Positions 56,126 through 64,000 of a stretch of DNA of 64,000 nucleotides are shown here, one piece after another. Numbering within the stretch: the first letter of the stretch is position 1; each line of letters begins with the position of its first letter. Source of the DNA: Nocardiopsis coralli (GTDB lineage Bacteria > Actinomycetota > Actinomycetes > Streptosporangiales > Streptosporangiaceae); NCBI RefSeq assembly GCF_014892575.1, contig NZ_JADBGI010000011.1:150685-214684 (forward strand). The letters run 5' to 3'. A model generated the notes under the pieces. The model was not told the origin of the DNA. It saw nothing but the letters and a program-made list of their open reading frames with translations, and did not search any database. Both the position numbers and the translations under genes were made by a program.

Positions 56126-56144
56126 CCCTGTTCCCTGTGGTGGG

Positions 56145-57575
56145 TCAGGGCACGACGCCGACGAGCGTGTCCGTGGGAGACCCGTCCTCGTCGCGCTCAC
56201 CTTGTACGACCAAGGAGCCGGGGGCGAGCGTCATGGCTTCGGGATCCGGGAACATGGAATGGGGCGGGGTTCCGTCATGTCCCCGGTCTTCCTCGACCAT
56301 GAGACCTTCCAGGTCCAGTGTTTCAGTGTTCCCGTTCGACTTATCGGTGACGACGATCTGTGCTGGATCCCAGGAAAAATCGTCCTGCTGGTTGACGTCC
56401 AGCCAAGCCAGGCCGTCCGCGAGTGGAACGATGAAGGTTTCGTTGAGGCGTCGTGCCGTGGGCGCTTCGACGGAGACAAGATCCCGGGTGTCGCCGGAGA
56501 GGTCTTCGTAGGAGTACTGGACCTCCTCTTCATCTTCGCCTTCGTGGACCGTGACGAGCTGGTCGTCGACCGCGCCGATGATGTCCCCGTCGTGCCCGGA
56601 GATGAAGTCGGTGTCGGTCGCCAGGTCGCCGGTCTCTGAGTTCAGGACCCACTCTTGCTCGTGGTCCGTGAAATCAACGGAAGTAAATGCATGATGGCCT
56701 TCGTGGTCAAGTGTGGTGCTGGTGATGGGGTAATCCACCTGACTCTGTCCAAAGGCCTCCCGTTGCCACAGATCGGATCCTGTTTCAGCGTCCACTCCGG
56801 CCAGGGCGAATGTGTAGTCGCGCGGGTTGTCTGGGGACGCAGCCCCTTCTCCCTCCTGGTCGGTGAAGAGGAGTGAGAGGATCAACGTGTCCTGGGCAGG
56901 GAATCCGTGGCTGAGGACGGGCTCTGCATGTTCCGGTCCTTGTTCGACCTCGGGGGAGAGGCGCCAGAGCTCTTCGCCTCCCTCAAGTGAGTAGGCCACG
57001 ATGTCGCCGTGTTCACCGCCATCGGAGTCCTGGATGACACGCGCTTCATCGGTGATGATCCCGGGGTCACGGCCGTTTTCACGGTGGACGTTGCCATCGA
57101 GGCCACCGCCGGAATGGGGGGCGAAGTCTGCTGTGTGTTCGTTGATGATGTCGCCGGTGGCGGCGTCGAGGAGGACGATTTCGTTCTGTGCTGGGGGTTC
57201 GTCTTCGTCTTCTTCGTCTGTGTGGTCGCCGGCGTAGGAGAGCATGACTTTGCTGCCGTCGGGGGTGACGGCCGCGGAAGTGATGGGTTCCTCGGGGCGG
57301 CGGTAGTGCCAATGCTCTTCACCGGTGTCGCCGGCGAGTGCGACGATGCCGTCATCGACCATCGCTGCGACCCCATGCTGGGTGGGGCTGACGTGCGTGA
57401 TGCTTGTTTTGTCGGGTGGTTGCCAGTCCCAGCCCACGGAGGTGACTGACGTGGGGACGTCCAGCTCCTGCGGCGAGTTATCGAGGGTGGCGTGCTCCTC
57501 GGACGGCTTCAGGAGGGTGCAGGCGTACAGCAGGGGCAGGAGCGCCGCTGCGCAGAGCGCTCGCTTGGTGGGCAT
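56145..57575 (-). CDS. PQQ-like beta-propeller lipoprotein, unknown role
   Basis: 476-residue exported lipoprotein. The signal peptide MPTKRALCAAALLPLLYAC ends in a lipobox with C19. The mature part is made of repeats of the type DGIVALAGDTGEEHWHYRRPEE, AYSLEGGEELWRLSPE, AGVDAETGSDLWQREA and VLNSETGDLATDT, which are PQQ/quinoprotein-like beta-propeller blades. No catalytic residues of quinoprotein dehydrogenases are evident, so it may be a scaffold. Third-codon positions carry many more A and T than the neighbours, suggesting recent acquisition. ATG at 57575 with GAGGAAG upstream. Confidence 0.72.
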   Translation of the reverse strand: MPTKRALCAAALLPLLYACTLLKPSEEHATLDNSPQELDVPTSVTSVGWDWQPPDKTSITHVSPTQHGVAAMVDDGIVALAGDTGEEHWHYRRPEEPITSAAVTPDGSKVMLSYAGDHTDEEDEDEPPAQNEIVLLDAATGDIINEHTADFAPHSGGGLDGNVHRENGRDPGIITDEARVIQDSDGGEHGDIVAYSLEGGEELWRLSPEVEQGPEHAEPVLSHGFPAQDTLILSLLFTDQEGEGAASPDNPRDYTFALAGVDAETGSDLWQREAFGQSQVDYPITSTTLDHEGHHAFTSVDFTDHEQEWVLNSETGDLATDTDFISGHDGDIIGAVDDQLVTVHEGEDEEEVQYSYEDLSGDTRDLVSVEAPTARRLNETFIVPLADGLAWLDVNQQDDFSWDPAQIVVTDKSNGNTETLDLEGLMVEEDRGHDGTPPHSMFPDPEAMTLAPGSLVVQGERDEDGSPTDTLVGVVP

Positions 57576-57631
57576 GGTTCTTCCTCGTTGTTCTTCACCG
57601 GCAGCCGGTACGTGGTTCCACAGGGTGTCCG

Positions 57632-58099
57632 TCAGGCCCCGTGCCGGGCGTCGTCCACGCGCCGGGCGAGCTCCTCGGCGTCGTGCACGACCACGGTGCA
57701 GACCCGGCCGTCGTCGGCGGTGATCCGGACCCCGGTCCCGCTGCGCATGAGCACACCCAGCTCCCCGGAGGTGTTGAAGCGCAGACCCACCCCGCTGAAG
57801 TCGGCGAACGCGCTCACCGGGACGGTCTCGACCGACGTGATCCGGTCGACGGGGATGCGCCGGCGCCACAAGGGCCACAGGGCGACGGTCAGGGTGCCGT
57901 CGGAGAGGCGGACCCGCACGTGGAACGCCGCGATGACCAGGGGCATCACGATCGCCATCGCCACGACCATCCAGTGCGCAACGGTCTCGTCGGGCTGGTC
58001 CCGGGCGGCGGCGTAGAGGATGCCGCACCCGCCGAGAGCCATGAGGACCATCGCGCCGATGAGCGCGGGGTGGGCGGGGACGCGGCGTTCGTAGGTCAC
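57632..58099 (-). CDS. membrane protein with PH-like domain, unknown function
   Basis: 155-residue protein with two hydrophobic helices (about 10-31 and 42-62) and a C-terminal beta-rich part (VRVRLSDGTLTVALWPLWRRRIPVDRITSVETVPV) of the bacterial PH-like (YdbS/DUF304-type) pattern. No function assigned. GTG at 58099. It lies head to head with the serine hydrolase, and the shared motif at 58163-58180 falls between them. Confidence 0.6.
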   Translation of the reverse strand: MTYERRVPAHPALIGAMVLMALGGCGILYAAARDQPDETVAHWMVVAMAIVMPLVIAAFHVRVRLSDGTLTVALWPLWRRRIPVDRITSVETVPVSAFADFSGVGLRFNTSGELGVLMRSGTGVRITADDGRVCTVVVHDAEELARRVDDARHGA

Positions 58100-58162
58100 G
58101 GGGGATGTCCTGTGGTGTGGTGGTCGTCGTCGGGTCGAGCGTAGCCCGGGCCACCACCCCCG

Positions 58163-58180
58163 CATGACGGCTGTCACGGG
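58163..58180. promoter_or_regulatory. response-regulator-type motif, copy 1
   Basis: CATGACGGCTGTCACGGG, with core palindrome TGAC-N4-GTCA, 57 bp upstream of the serine hydrolase start. The same 18-mer with one substitution occurs upstream of the histidine kinase. Confidence 0.65.
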
Positions 58181-58237
58181 CGGCCTCGTGACACCGGTGA
58201 CTGGCGTGCGGACCCCGTTCCCGCCCAGACTGCCGGT

Positions 58238-59866
58238 ATGAACGCTGACGACATCCCCCGTGACCCCACGTCCGCACCGGAACCCGGCCCCGCACCAGCC
58301 CGCAAGCGCCCCCGGGTCCCGCGCGCCGCGCAGGCGCCCGGCCGCGTGTGGCTGGCGGCGCTCGGCGCGGGCGTGGCGGCGGCGCTCCTGGCTCTGCTCC
58401 TGTTCCCGCACGAGTCCATGCCGGACGCGGCGTTCGAGGGCGACGAAGCCCTGGTCAGCGACCTGGAGGCTTCCGTCGACGAGGACTTCGTGCAGGGCAT
58501 GGCGGTCGCCAGGTTCCCCGTCGACGACACCGGCGCGGTGGAGTGGGCGTTCGCGGGCACGTCCGAGGGCAGCACGCCCGTCGACGCCGACACCCAGTTC
58601 GAGACGGCGTCGGTGTTCAAGACGTTCACGGCGATGACCTTGGCCGACATGGTCGAGAACGGAGAGACCTCCCTCGACCGCACGTTGGGCGAGGTCTTCC
58701 CCGACATCGACTTCGCCGACGACCGGGTCGCCGACGCCACGCTCGAGCAGGTCGCCAACCACCACGCCGGCCTCAGCCCGGGCGCGCCGGGTGCCCCGGA
58801 CGGGTTCGTGCGCGGCCTCGTCTTCGGTGACGCCTACCGGCACGCGCTCTCCCCGCAGGAGTACCTGCCGCAGACGACCGCGACGGCTCCGGACAGCTAT
58901 GTGTACTCCAACATCGGGTACGCGGTCCTGTCCGAGGCTTTGGCGCAGGAGAGCGGAACCCCGTACGAGGACCTCGTGCGCGAGCGCGTGCTCGACCCCC
59001 TGGGCATGGACGACACGGTGATCTCCGAGGGCATCCCCGAGGGCGGCGCACCCCCGTACGTCGAACCGGGCGCGCGGTCCGAGGAGTGGGTCAACACCGA
59101 CTACGCCGGCGCGGGCATCACCACGTGGAGCACGACCGCCGACCTCACCCGGTTCATGACGGCCGTCGCGGAGGGCACCGCCCCGGGCATGGGCGCCCTG
59201 GACGTCCAGCGCGAGAACGTCGAGTTGACCGGGTTGTCCGACGACGCCGAGGAGAGCGAGGGCATCGGCGGCAACCTCGACATGGGCCTGGGCTGGCACA
59301 TCCTCGACGTTCCCGACGCGGGGTCGGTGAGCTGGCACAGCGGCGGTTCGTTCGGAACCCGCACGATGGTCGCGGTCAGCGAGAACGAGGCGGTCGTGAT
59401 CATGGCCAACTCGTTTATGGTCGAGACGGTGCCGCTCGCGTTCGAACTGCTCTCCGACGACCCCGAGCCGATCCCGGGCATGCCCGCGCCGGTGCTGGTC
59501 GCGCAGACCGTGGTCATGTCCCTGGTCCCGGCGCTGATGCTGCTCACCTTCGTGGCCCGCCGCCGCACGCTGGTGACCCAGCGACCGTTGGACCGTCTGC
59601 GTCTCGTCTCGTTCCCGCTGGGCGCGTTGGCGTGGCTGCTGGCGGCGTTGAAGTTCGGGGCGTGGTCGGTCACGCCGCACGCGGTCGCGGCCGTGGCTGT
59701 CGGCGCGATCGCCGCGGCGGTCACCGTCGGGGTCTGGCACTGGAAGCGGATCCCGGGTGAGGCGGCCCGGTGGCGGTGGCTGCACATCACCGTGTTCGTG
59801 CTGTCGCTGCTGTTCTCGCTGGCCCTGGGCGGCTTCTCCGCGTACGGGCTGGCCGTCGTGCGCTGA
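58238..59866 (+). CDS. membrane-bound serine hydrolase (class C beta-lactamase / penicillin-binding type)
   Basis: 542-residue protein. An N-terminal signal-anchor helix (about 38-57) is followed by an extracytoplasmic beta-lactamase-fold domain with the SxxK motif S125-V-F-K128, the YxN motif Y223-S-N225 and the KTG-equivalent H367-S-G-G. The last 130 residues hold about four transmembrane helices, as in the FmtA/PbpE-like esterase group with C-terminal membrane domain. It may act on peptidoglycan or teichoic-acid D-Ala esters; not proven. ATG at 58238 lacks a ribosome site. Confidence 0.86.
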   Translation: MNADDIPRDPTSAPEPGPAPARKRPRVPRAAQAPGRVWLAALGAGVAAALLALLLFPHESMPDAAFEGDEALVSDLEASVDEDFVQGMAVARFPVDDTGAVEWAFAGTSEGSTPVDADTQFETASVFKTFTAMTLADMVENGETSLDRTLGEVFPDIDFADDRVADATLEQVANHHAGLSPGAPGAPDGFVRGLVFGDAYRHALSPQEYLPQTTATAPDSYVYSNIGYAVLSEALAQESGTPYEDLVRERVLDPLGMDDTVISEGIPEGGAPPYVEPGARSEEWVNTDYAGAGITTWSTTADLTRFMTAVAEGTAPGMGALDVQRENVELTGLSDDAEESEGIGGNLDMGLGWHILDVPDAGSVSWHSGGSFGTRTMVAVSENEAVVIMANSFMVETVPLAFELLSDDPEPIPGMPAPVLVAQTVVMSLVPALMLLTFVARRRTLVTQRPLDRLRLVSFPLGALAWLLAALKFGAWSVTPHAVAAVAVGAIAAAVTVGVWHWKRIPGEAARWRWLHITVFVLSLLFSLALGGFSAYGLAVVR

Positions 59867-59908
59867 CCCCGGGATCCGGGTGAGGGGCGGCCGGGACGGG
59901 GCCGCCCC

Positions 59909-60583
59909 TCACCCGCGTTCGCGTGTGTACCAGAGCGCGAGCTGTGTTCGGTCGCGCAGGTCGAGCTTGCGCAGCGCGTTCGTGACGTGGTTGCGCACGG
60001 TGCCTTCGGTGACGAAGAGGCGTTCTGCGATCTCCCGGTTCGCGGCGCCCTCGCTGATGAGCTGGGCGACCTCGGTCTCGCGTTCGGAGAGCGGTCCCGC
60101 CGCCTGCTGGGCGGGTTCCGGGACAGGTGGTGTGGCGGGTGCACCGTCCAGGGCCCCGACCAGCCGGTCGGCGACGGCCCCGGTCAGCACCCGCTCGCCC
60201 CGCGCGGCGCGGCGCAGCACGTCGGCGACCTCGTCGGGTTCGGCGTCCTTGAGCAGGTATCCGCGGGCGCCGGCGCGGAGCCCGTCGAAGAGGTACTCGT
60301 CCTCCTGGAAGGTCGTCAGGATCACCGTGGCCACGCCCGGGTACGTCTCGCCGAGCCGCCGGATGAGGGTGATGCCGTCCATGACCGGCATGCGGATGTC
60401 GACCAGCGCCACCTGCGGGTGCTGCTCCTCGGGCAGCCCGGCCAGGAGCGCGAGCGCCTCCTCGCCGTCGCCGACCTCGCCCATGACCTCGATGCCGTCC
60501 TCGGTGGCCAGGAGCCGGGCCAGACCGCGGCGCATGAGGGCCTGGTCGTCCACCACCAGGACTCGGACGGGCGGCGTGCTCAC
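59909..60583 (-). CDS. NarL/LuxR family response regulator
   Basis: 224-residue response regulator. The receiver domain (1-120) has the acidic pocket VVDDQ, the phospho-acceptor D62 (VALVDIRMPVMDG) and the switch lysine in YLLKDAEPDE. The C-terminal LuxR-type HTH is LSERETEVAQLISEGAANREIAERLFVTEGTVRNHVTNALRKL (about 165-207). GTG at 60583 overlaps the kinase stop (GTGA). Likely binds the TGAC-N4-GTCA motif found at its own operon and at the serine hydrolase. Confidence 0.93.
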   Translation of the reverse strand: MSTPPVRVLVVDDQALMRRGLARLLATEDGIEVMGEVGDGEEALALLAGLPEEQHPQVALVDIRMPVMDGITLIRRLGETYPGVATVILTTFQEDEYLFDGLRAGARGYLLKDAEPDEVADVLRRAARGERVLTGAVADRLVGALDGAPATPPVPEPAQQAAGPLSERETEVAQLISEGAANREIAERLFVTEGTVRNHVTNALRKLDLRDRTQLALWYTRERG

Positions 60584-61848
60584 CGGACACTCTCCAGACT
60601 CGGGTCGAATTCGCGGGGCACGCGCGCGGTGAGCACGTACCCGCCCTCGGGACGGTTGTGGCCGGTCAGCGAACCGCCCAGGGCCGACAGGCGTTCCTCC
60701 AGGGTGGTGAGGCCGAAACCGTGGTCCGTGGCCCCGTCACCCGCGCCGACGCCGTTGTCGGCGATCTCCACGGCCACGTGCCTCTCGTCCACGTACACGG
60801 TCACGTCGATGTGGTCGGCACCGGAGTGGCGGAGCGCGTTGGTCAGCCCTTCCTGCGCCGCACGGTAGGCGGCCAGTTCGGCCTCGCCGTCCATGGTGTC
60901 GGGCCAGACCCCCTCCAGCCGGAAGCGGGTGGAGGCGCCGGTGTCGGCGAAGCTCTGCACGAGCGCTCCGATCGCCTCTGCCCCGTTGCGGCCCTCCAGG
61001 TTGAGGGGTTTGAGCGCGCGCACCCACCGGCGGGTCTCCTCCAGCGCCTGCTTGGCCAGCCGGCGCGCTTCGCCGATGTCCTCGCGCACCTGGTCGGGCA
61101 CGGGGCCGCCGCGTTCGGCGTTGGCCAGGCACACGTTGATGGCGGTGAGGTGGTGGCCGGTGCTGTCGTGCATCTCGCGGGCCATGCGGGAGCGTTCCTC
61201 GGCCACGGCGAGCTCGCGCGTGCGGGCGGTGTAGTGGCGGAGCTTGCGGTGGGTCTCCTCCAGGTCGGTGAGCAGGTCGCGGGTGTGCTGGGCCCGGTGC
61301 GCGGCGGCCGCGAGCCCGGCGACGACGAAGCAGATGATCAGTCCGGTGACGGTGATCAAGGCGCTGTTGAAGAGGGCCTGGCCGTCCGTGAACGGCGGGA
61401 CCATGTACTGGACGGAGAAATTGACCCCGCCGAACAGGAACGCGGGGAGCACCCCGACCCGCGGCCCGTATGCGCACGTCGTCTGCGCCACCGCGACGGC
61501 CATGAGCAGGTGGTGCCCGAAGTCGGCGACCGAGTAGACCGCCAGGGTCGACACCACGAAACCGACGGTGGCCAGGGTCTGGCGGCGTGAGGGCGATGGG
61601 CTCCACGGCAGCAGGGGCCACAGGACCACGGTCGGCGCCAGGAAGGCCAGCAGGGCCATGTACAGCACGGGGGTCTCGTCGAACGGTGGTGGGACGAAGC
61701 CGTCGAGCTGGTGGCTGTTGAAACCGCGCACGAGCACGATGAGCGCGATGGTGCCCCAGAAGAGCACGCGGGCGGCGGTGGGGGCGGTACGGCCGCGGGG
61801 GTCCCAACGGAGGGGGTCGAATCTGTGGGGGAGTGGACGTGGGGTCAC
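60580..61848 (-). CDS. NarL-type sensor histidine kinase
   Basis: 422-residue kinase with about six transmembrane helices (28-180) and no large extracytoplasmic domain, so it probably senses a signal in or at the membrane. The HisKA_3 dimerisation motif EERSRMAREMHDSTGHHL carries the phospho-acceptor H227. The HATPase core contains EGLTNALRHSGA (N-box) and DNGVGAGDGATDHGFGL (G-boxes). GTG at 61848 directly follows a short leader with a -10-like TAAGCT, so a leaderless transcript is likely. Confidence 0.92.
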   Translation of the reverse strand: MTPRPLPHRFDPLRWDPRGRTAPTAARVLFWGTIALIVLVRGFNSHQLDGFVPPPFDETPVLYMALLAFLAPTVVLWPLLPWSPSPSRRQTLATVGFVVSTLAVYSVADFGHHLLMAVAVAQTTCAYGPRVGVLPAFLFGGVNFSVQYMVPPFTDGQALFNSALITVTGLIICFVVAGLAAAAHRAQHTRDLLTDLEETHRKLRHYTARTRELAVAEERSRMAREMHDSTGHHLTAINVCLANAERGGPVPDQVREDIGEARRLAKQALEETRRWVRALKPLNLEGRNGAEAIGALVQSFADTGASTRFRLEGVWPDTMDGEAELAAYRAAQEGLTNALRHSGADHIDVTVYVDERHVAVEIADNGVGAGDGATDHGFGLTTLEERLSALGGSLTGHNRPEGGYVLTARVPREFDPSLESVR

Positions 61849-61876
61849 GTCTGCCAGCTTAGACGGTGGGGGGATT

Positions 61877-61894
61877 CATGACGGTTGTCACGGG
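61877..61894. promoter_or_regulatory. response-regulator-type motif, copy 2
   Basis: CATGACGGTTGTCACGGG, 28 bp upstream of the histidine kinase GTG and overlapping its probable -35 region; 17 of 18 bases match the copy at 58163-58180. Confidence 0.65.
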
Positions 61895-62017
61895 TCGGTG
61901 CCCCGGTTCCGGTACCCGGGTCACGTACGGGGGTTCCGACCTGTGTGGGATGGTTCGCCGCCGACCGGGTTGCCTAAGCTGTGCCCCGACCGAACGAGAA
62001 CGGAAGAGGCTTCGGAC

Positions 62018-62530
62018 ATGCTTCCATCAGGGGTCCTTGCGGCTGTGGCCGAGGACGGCTCGATCGGAGGGCTCTCCCTGGCGTGGCTGGCCTTCGTGAT
62101 CGGGGCGTCGGCGATCGCGATGGTGGCGTGCGGGGTGATGAGCGCCCGCCGGACGCTGCACCCGAACGTGCTCGTCGGGATCCGGACGTCGTTCACCCTC
62201 GACGGGGACCGGAACTGGTACGCCGTGCACGACCGCGCGGCGCCGGTGTTCACCGGGAGCGGGCTGCTCTACGCGCTCTCCATCGTGCCGCTGTTCCTGC
62301 TCGACGGGGTCGGCCCGCAGGCCACGGGGCTGTTGATTCTGATCGGTGTGGGAACCGTGGTGCTGTGCGTCGGGACGATCCGTGCCCAGCGTGCGGCCAA
62401 GGCGGCGCTCGCGGAGGAGGACGCGCGCGAGGCTGGTGGATGGGGACCGGAGGAGGGCGCCTCGGACCCGGGCTTCCCCGAGGAGGGGGCGCCGGGGGAC
62501 GGTTCGTCCGGGGGAGGGGCGGACCGATGA
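62018..62530 (+). CDS. SdpI-like membrane protein
   Basis: 170-residue protein with three hydrophobic helices and the SdpI-type segment NVLVGIRTSFTLDGDRNWYAVHDRAAPVF (about 50-78). The acidic, Gly-rich C-terminal tail (about 130-170) is probably disordered. SdpI of Bacillus gives immunity to a secreted toxin; most actinobacterial homologues have no known role. ATG at 62018 with GGAAGAGG upstream. It overlaps the next gene by 4 bp. Confidence 0.75.
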   Translation: MLPSGVLAAVAEDGSIGGLSLAWLAFVIGASAIAMVACGVMSARRTLHPNVLVGIRTSFTLDGDRNWYAVHDRAAPVFTGSGLLYALSIVPLFLLDGVGPQATGLLILIGVGTVVLCVGTIRAQRAAKAALAEEDAREAGGWGPEEGASDPGFPEEGAPGDGSSGGGADR

Positions 62531-62895
62531 CCGCCGTCTGGTTGTTCGTCGCGTTCGTCTGTGCGGTGCTGGCCGGGTTCCTGCTGTGGTCCGCCGGGCG
62601 TCCGGTGGCCGAGGACGAACACGGGCGGCTGCGTACGTTCGTGCAGTTGCCTCCCGGGATCGAAACGCTGGAGCAGGCGGAGGCTTATCGGTCGCGGTTG
62701 CATCCGCATCTTGCGGTGGCCTCGCACGTGCTGTCCGTTGCGGCGCTGGGGATGGCGGCGTGGGCTCTGCTCGTCGATGATCCCGGGGACCCGGTTTTTG
62801 CGGTGCTCGGGGCTTCGCTCACGGTCGTGGTGATCACCGGGACGGGGGCGGTGCGGGCCTCGTTGTACGGCCCGGATCGGCCGCCGTCGGGCTGA
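62527..62895 (+). CDS. small membrane protein coupled to the SdpI-like gene
   Basis: 122-residue protein with helices at about 3-22, 64-84 and 88-110 and a short polar loop. No family recognised. ATG at 62527 overlaps the SdpI-like stop (ATGA), so the two are probably translated together. In the second half many codons end in T or G, unlike the usual C/G preference. Confidence 0.65.
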   Translation: MTAVWLFVAFVCAVLAGFLLWSAGRPVAEDEHGRLRTFVQLPPGIETLEQAEAYRSRLHPHLAVASHVLSVAALGMAAWALLVDDPGDPVFAVLGASLTVVVITGTGAVRASLYGPDRPPSG

Positions 62896-63792
62896 GTGAA
62901 CCAGGTGAAATCGGGCCGGAGCGGGGGCGGGATGCGGGCTGTTCGGGCGGTGCTCGTGGTGTGAGGGCTGGGCGTGTTCTGTGGTCCTGCCTCGGGGGTC
63001 GGGGTTCGTCGGGGTCGGATCATAGCCCGGCGGGCCTGCGCGCAACCCGCTTCGGCGCCCCACCACGTATCGGGGTGGGAGGACAGAGGCGCGGGTGTGC
63101 GATCTCCGCCCGAGGCGCCTCGGGGTGTGCGCTCCGGCCCTGTTCCCGGGCTGACCCGACCACCCTCGACGAACCCCTCTTCGCCCCCGAGGCCCCCTGG
63201 CAGCCAAAGGAACGGGTTCAAGAGCCAACTGCAACTGCCGACCCCCTGGGGTGGCCACATTGCGACCAACGGTCCAGGCGTGTGGGCCCTTCTCGCTCCT
63301 GCGACGGCAACGGCACAAGCGCGCCCCCCGCACTCCCGGTGGCGCATTGAGGTCAGGGGTGACAGGCGTGTGCGCCCCCTCCGGGCCCCCACGTGTCCCC
63401 GGCAGAGCATTGAGTGTCGGGGTGGCACGCGTGCGGGCGGTTCTCCGGGCCCTGGGCAGGCCGGGCCCTGGGGTCTCCCGGTGGCGCATTGAGCATCGCG
63501 GAGGCGCGCGCGGGTGAGCGGGTCCAGGCCCGGGGCCGGGTCTGGGTCCGGATCCGGGCCTGGACCCTGGATCGGAGATTCTCCGCGCGTGGAGCCGGGT
63601 TGATGGCGTGCCTCCCCCGCTTCAGAATACACGAGAAAAAGGCCGCCATGGAGTTATCCACAGGCCCATTTTGAAGTGAATGAGGGTGTCCACAATAGGA
63701 GGCCTTGCGTGGCCGTGAGGCCGAAATGGGTAAGGGTTCTATTGCCTTTTGGATACTGCCTTTCTCAAGACTGCTCGGGTTATGATAGGACC
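62896..63792. other. non-coding, repeat-bearing region before the DUF222-like gene
   Basis: About 900 bp. Long GC-driven open frames exist on both strands but lack starts with ribosome sites and recognisable domains. Three imperfect copies of CCCGGYRGMGCATTGAG-type sequence lie at 63335-63351, 63397-63414 and 63477-63493 (GCATTGA at 63344, 63407 and 63486). The last 170 bp are AT-rich and hold the promoter of the next gene. Confidence 0.6.
63781..63792 (+). promoter_or_regulatory. promoter of the DUF222-like gene
   Basis: -10 box TATGAT at 63781-63786, 6 bp before the ATG, implies transcription starting at or next to the start codon (leaderless). The -35 region (TGCCTT, 63757-63762) is poor. 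Confidence 0.45.
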
Positions 63793-64000
63793 ATGACGAA
63801 CCACACCGCAGCAGCGCACACCGGCCCGGGCGACGACCCGGTCGCCGCGCGCGCATTCGCTGCGGTGGAAGAGTTCACTCAGACTTTCCAGGGCGAGATC
63901 CCCTTCGGTGCTGCGGGTGAGGTGCTGGCACGCGTGGAAAAGGCCCACGCGTTGATCGATGCCCTCACCCTCGCTGTGCTTTCCCCGCTCGCCGCGATGG
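63793..64000 (+). CDS. start of a probable DUF222 / HNH endonuclease-type protein (partial)
   Basis: Only the first 69 residues are in the window: MTNHTAAAHTGPGDDPVAAR followed by an alpha-helical part with GEVLARVEKAHALIDALTLAVLSPLAAM. The acidic/alanine-rich start and the LIDALTLAVL helix resemble the N terminus of DUF222 (13E12-type) proteins, which usually end in an HNH nuclease domain and occur in many copies in actinobacteria. The gene runs off the right edge, so the call is tentative. Confidence 0.45.
   Translation, partial: MTNHTAAAHTGPGDDPVAARAFAAVEEFTQTFQGEIPFGAAGEVLARVEKAHALIDALTLAVLSPLAAM

Noticed and set aside
63335..63493. A short CRISPR-like array.
   Set aside because: The three copies are imperfect, unevenly spaced (63 and 79 bp), and lack constant repeat ends or cas genes.

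Overview
The window is 64 kb of very GC-rich DNA with the gene density and codon bias of an actinobacterial chromosome. The fused E2-E1 2-oxoglutarate enzyme (Kgd/OdhA type), the frequent GTG and TTG starts, the small DUF6104-like protein and the strongly acidic secreted binding proteins fit a Nocardiopsis-like member of the Streptosporangiales. That placement is inference. I see no rRNA, tRNA, prophage, transposase or CRISPR array. About 59 protein genes can be supported.

Left part (1-13.3 kb), mostly minus strand: an RsbW-like anti-sigma factor, a GNAT acetyltransferase, a SAM methyltransferase, a small membrane protein, a polar amino-acid ABC importer (lipoprotein, permease, ATPase), a plus-strand malic enzyme, a frameshifted HicB-like gene, a DUF4097-PadR pair with an operator-rich promoter, a 59-residue DUF6104-like protein, a tandem array of 134-bp repeats, and the 1208-residue Kgd.

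Middle (13.3-34 kb): a BlaI-type regulator, an MFS exporter, a SUFU-like protein, RlmN, a DedA-like membrane protein, an alpha/beta hydrolase, a TetR-regulated ABC exporter, a nitrilase-family amidase and a CxxC mini-protein. These are followed by a class III aminotransferase plus methylmalonate-semialdehyde dehydrogenase operon facing a PucR regulator across a perfect palindrome. Then come a 995-residue protein that looks like a catalytically dead SF1 helicase, a Nei-type DNA glycosylase just downstream, and a LacI regulator.

Right part (34-64 kb): a five-gene family-5 ABC importer under a perfect CebR/CelR-type box, a cold-shock gene, glycerol genes (glpK, glpF, IclR regulator), a threonine aldolase, a MarR/DJ-1 pair, a gluconate module (GntP, GntR, GntK) with combined CRP-like and GntR-like sites, a second five-gene dipeptide-type ABC importer, and a compositionally odd lipoprotein. 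Last come a serine hydrolase and a two-component system that share one 18-bp motif, an SdpI-like pair, and the start of a probable DUF222/HNH gene behind about 900 bp of degenerate non-coding DNA.

The common theme is local control of uptake and catabolism: most catabolic or transport modules sit beside a dedicated regulator, and a palindromic operator candidate can be read directly upstream. The least explained items are the helicase-like pseudoenzyme (28967-31954), the 134-bp tandem array downstream of kgd (9216-9667), and the motif shared by the two-component operon and the serine hydrolase.
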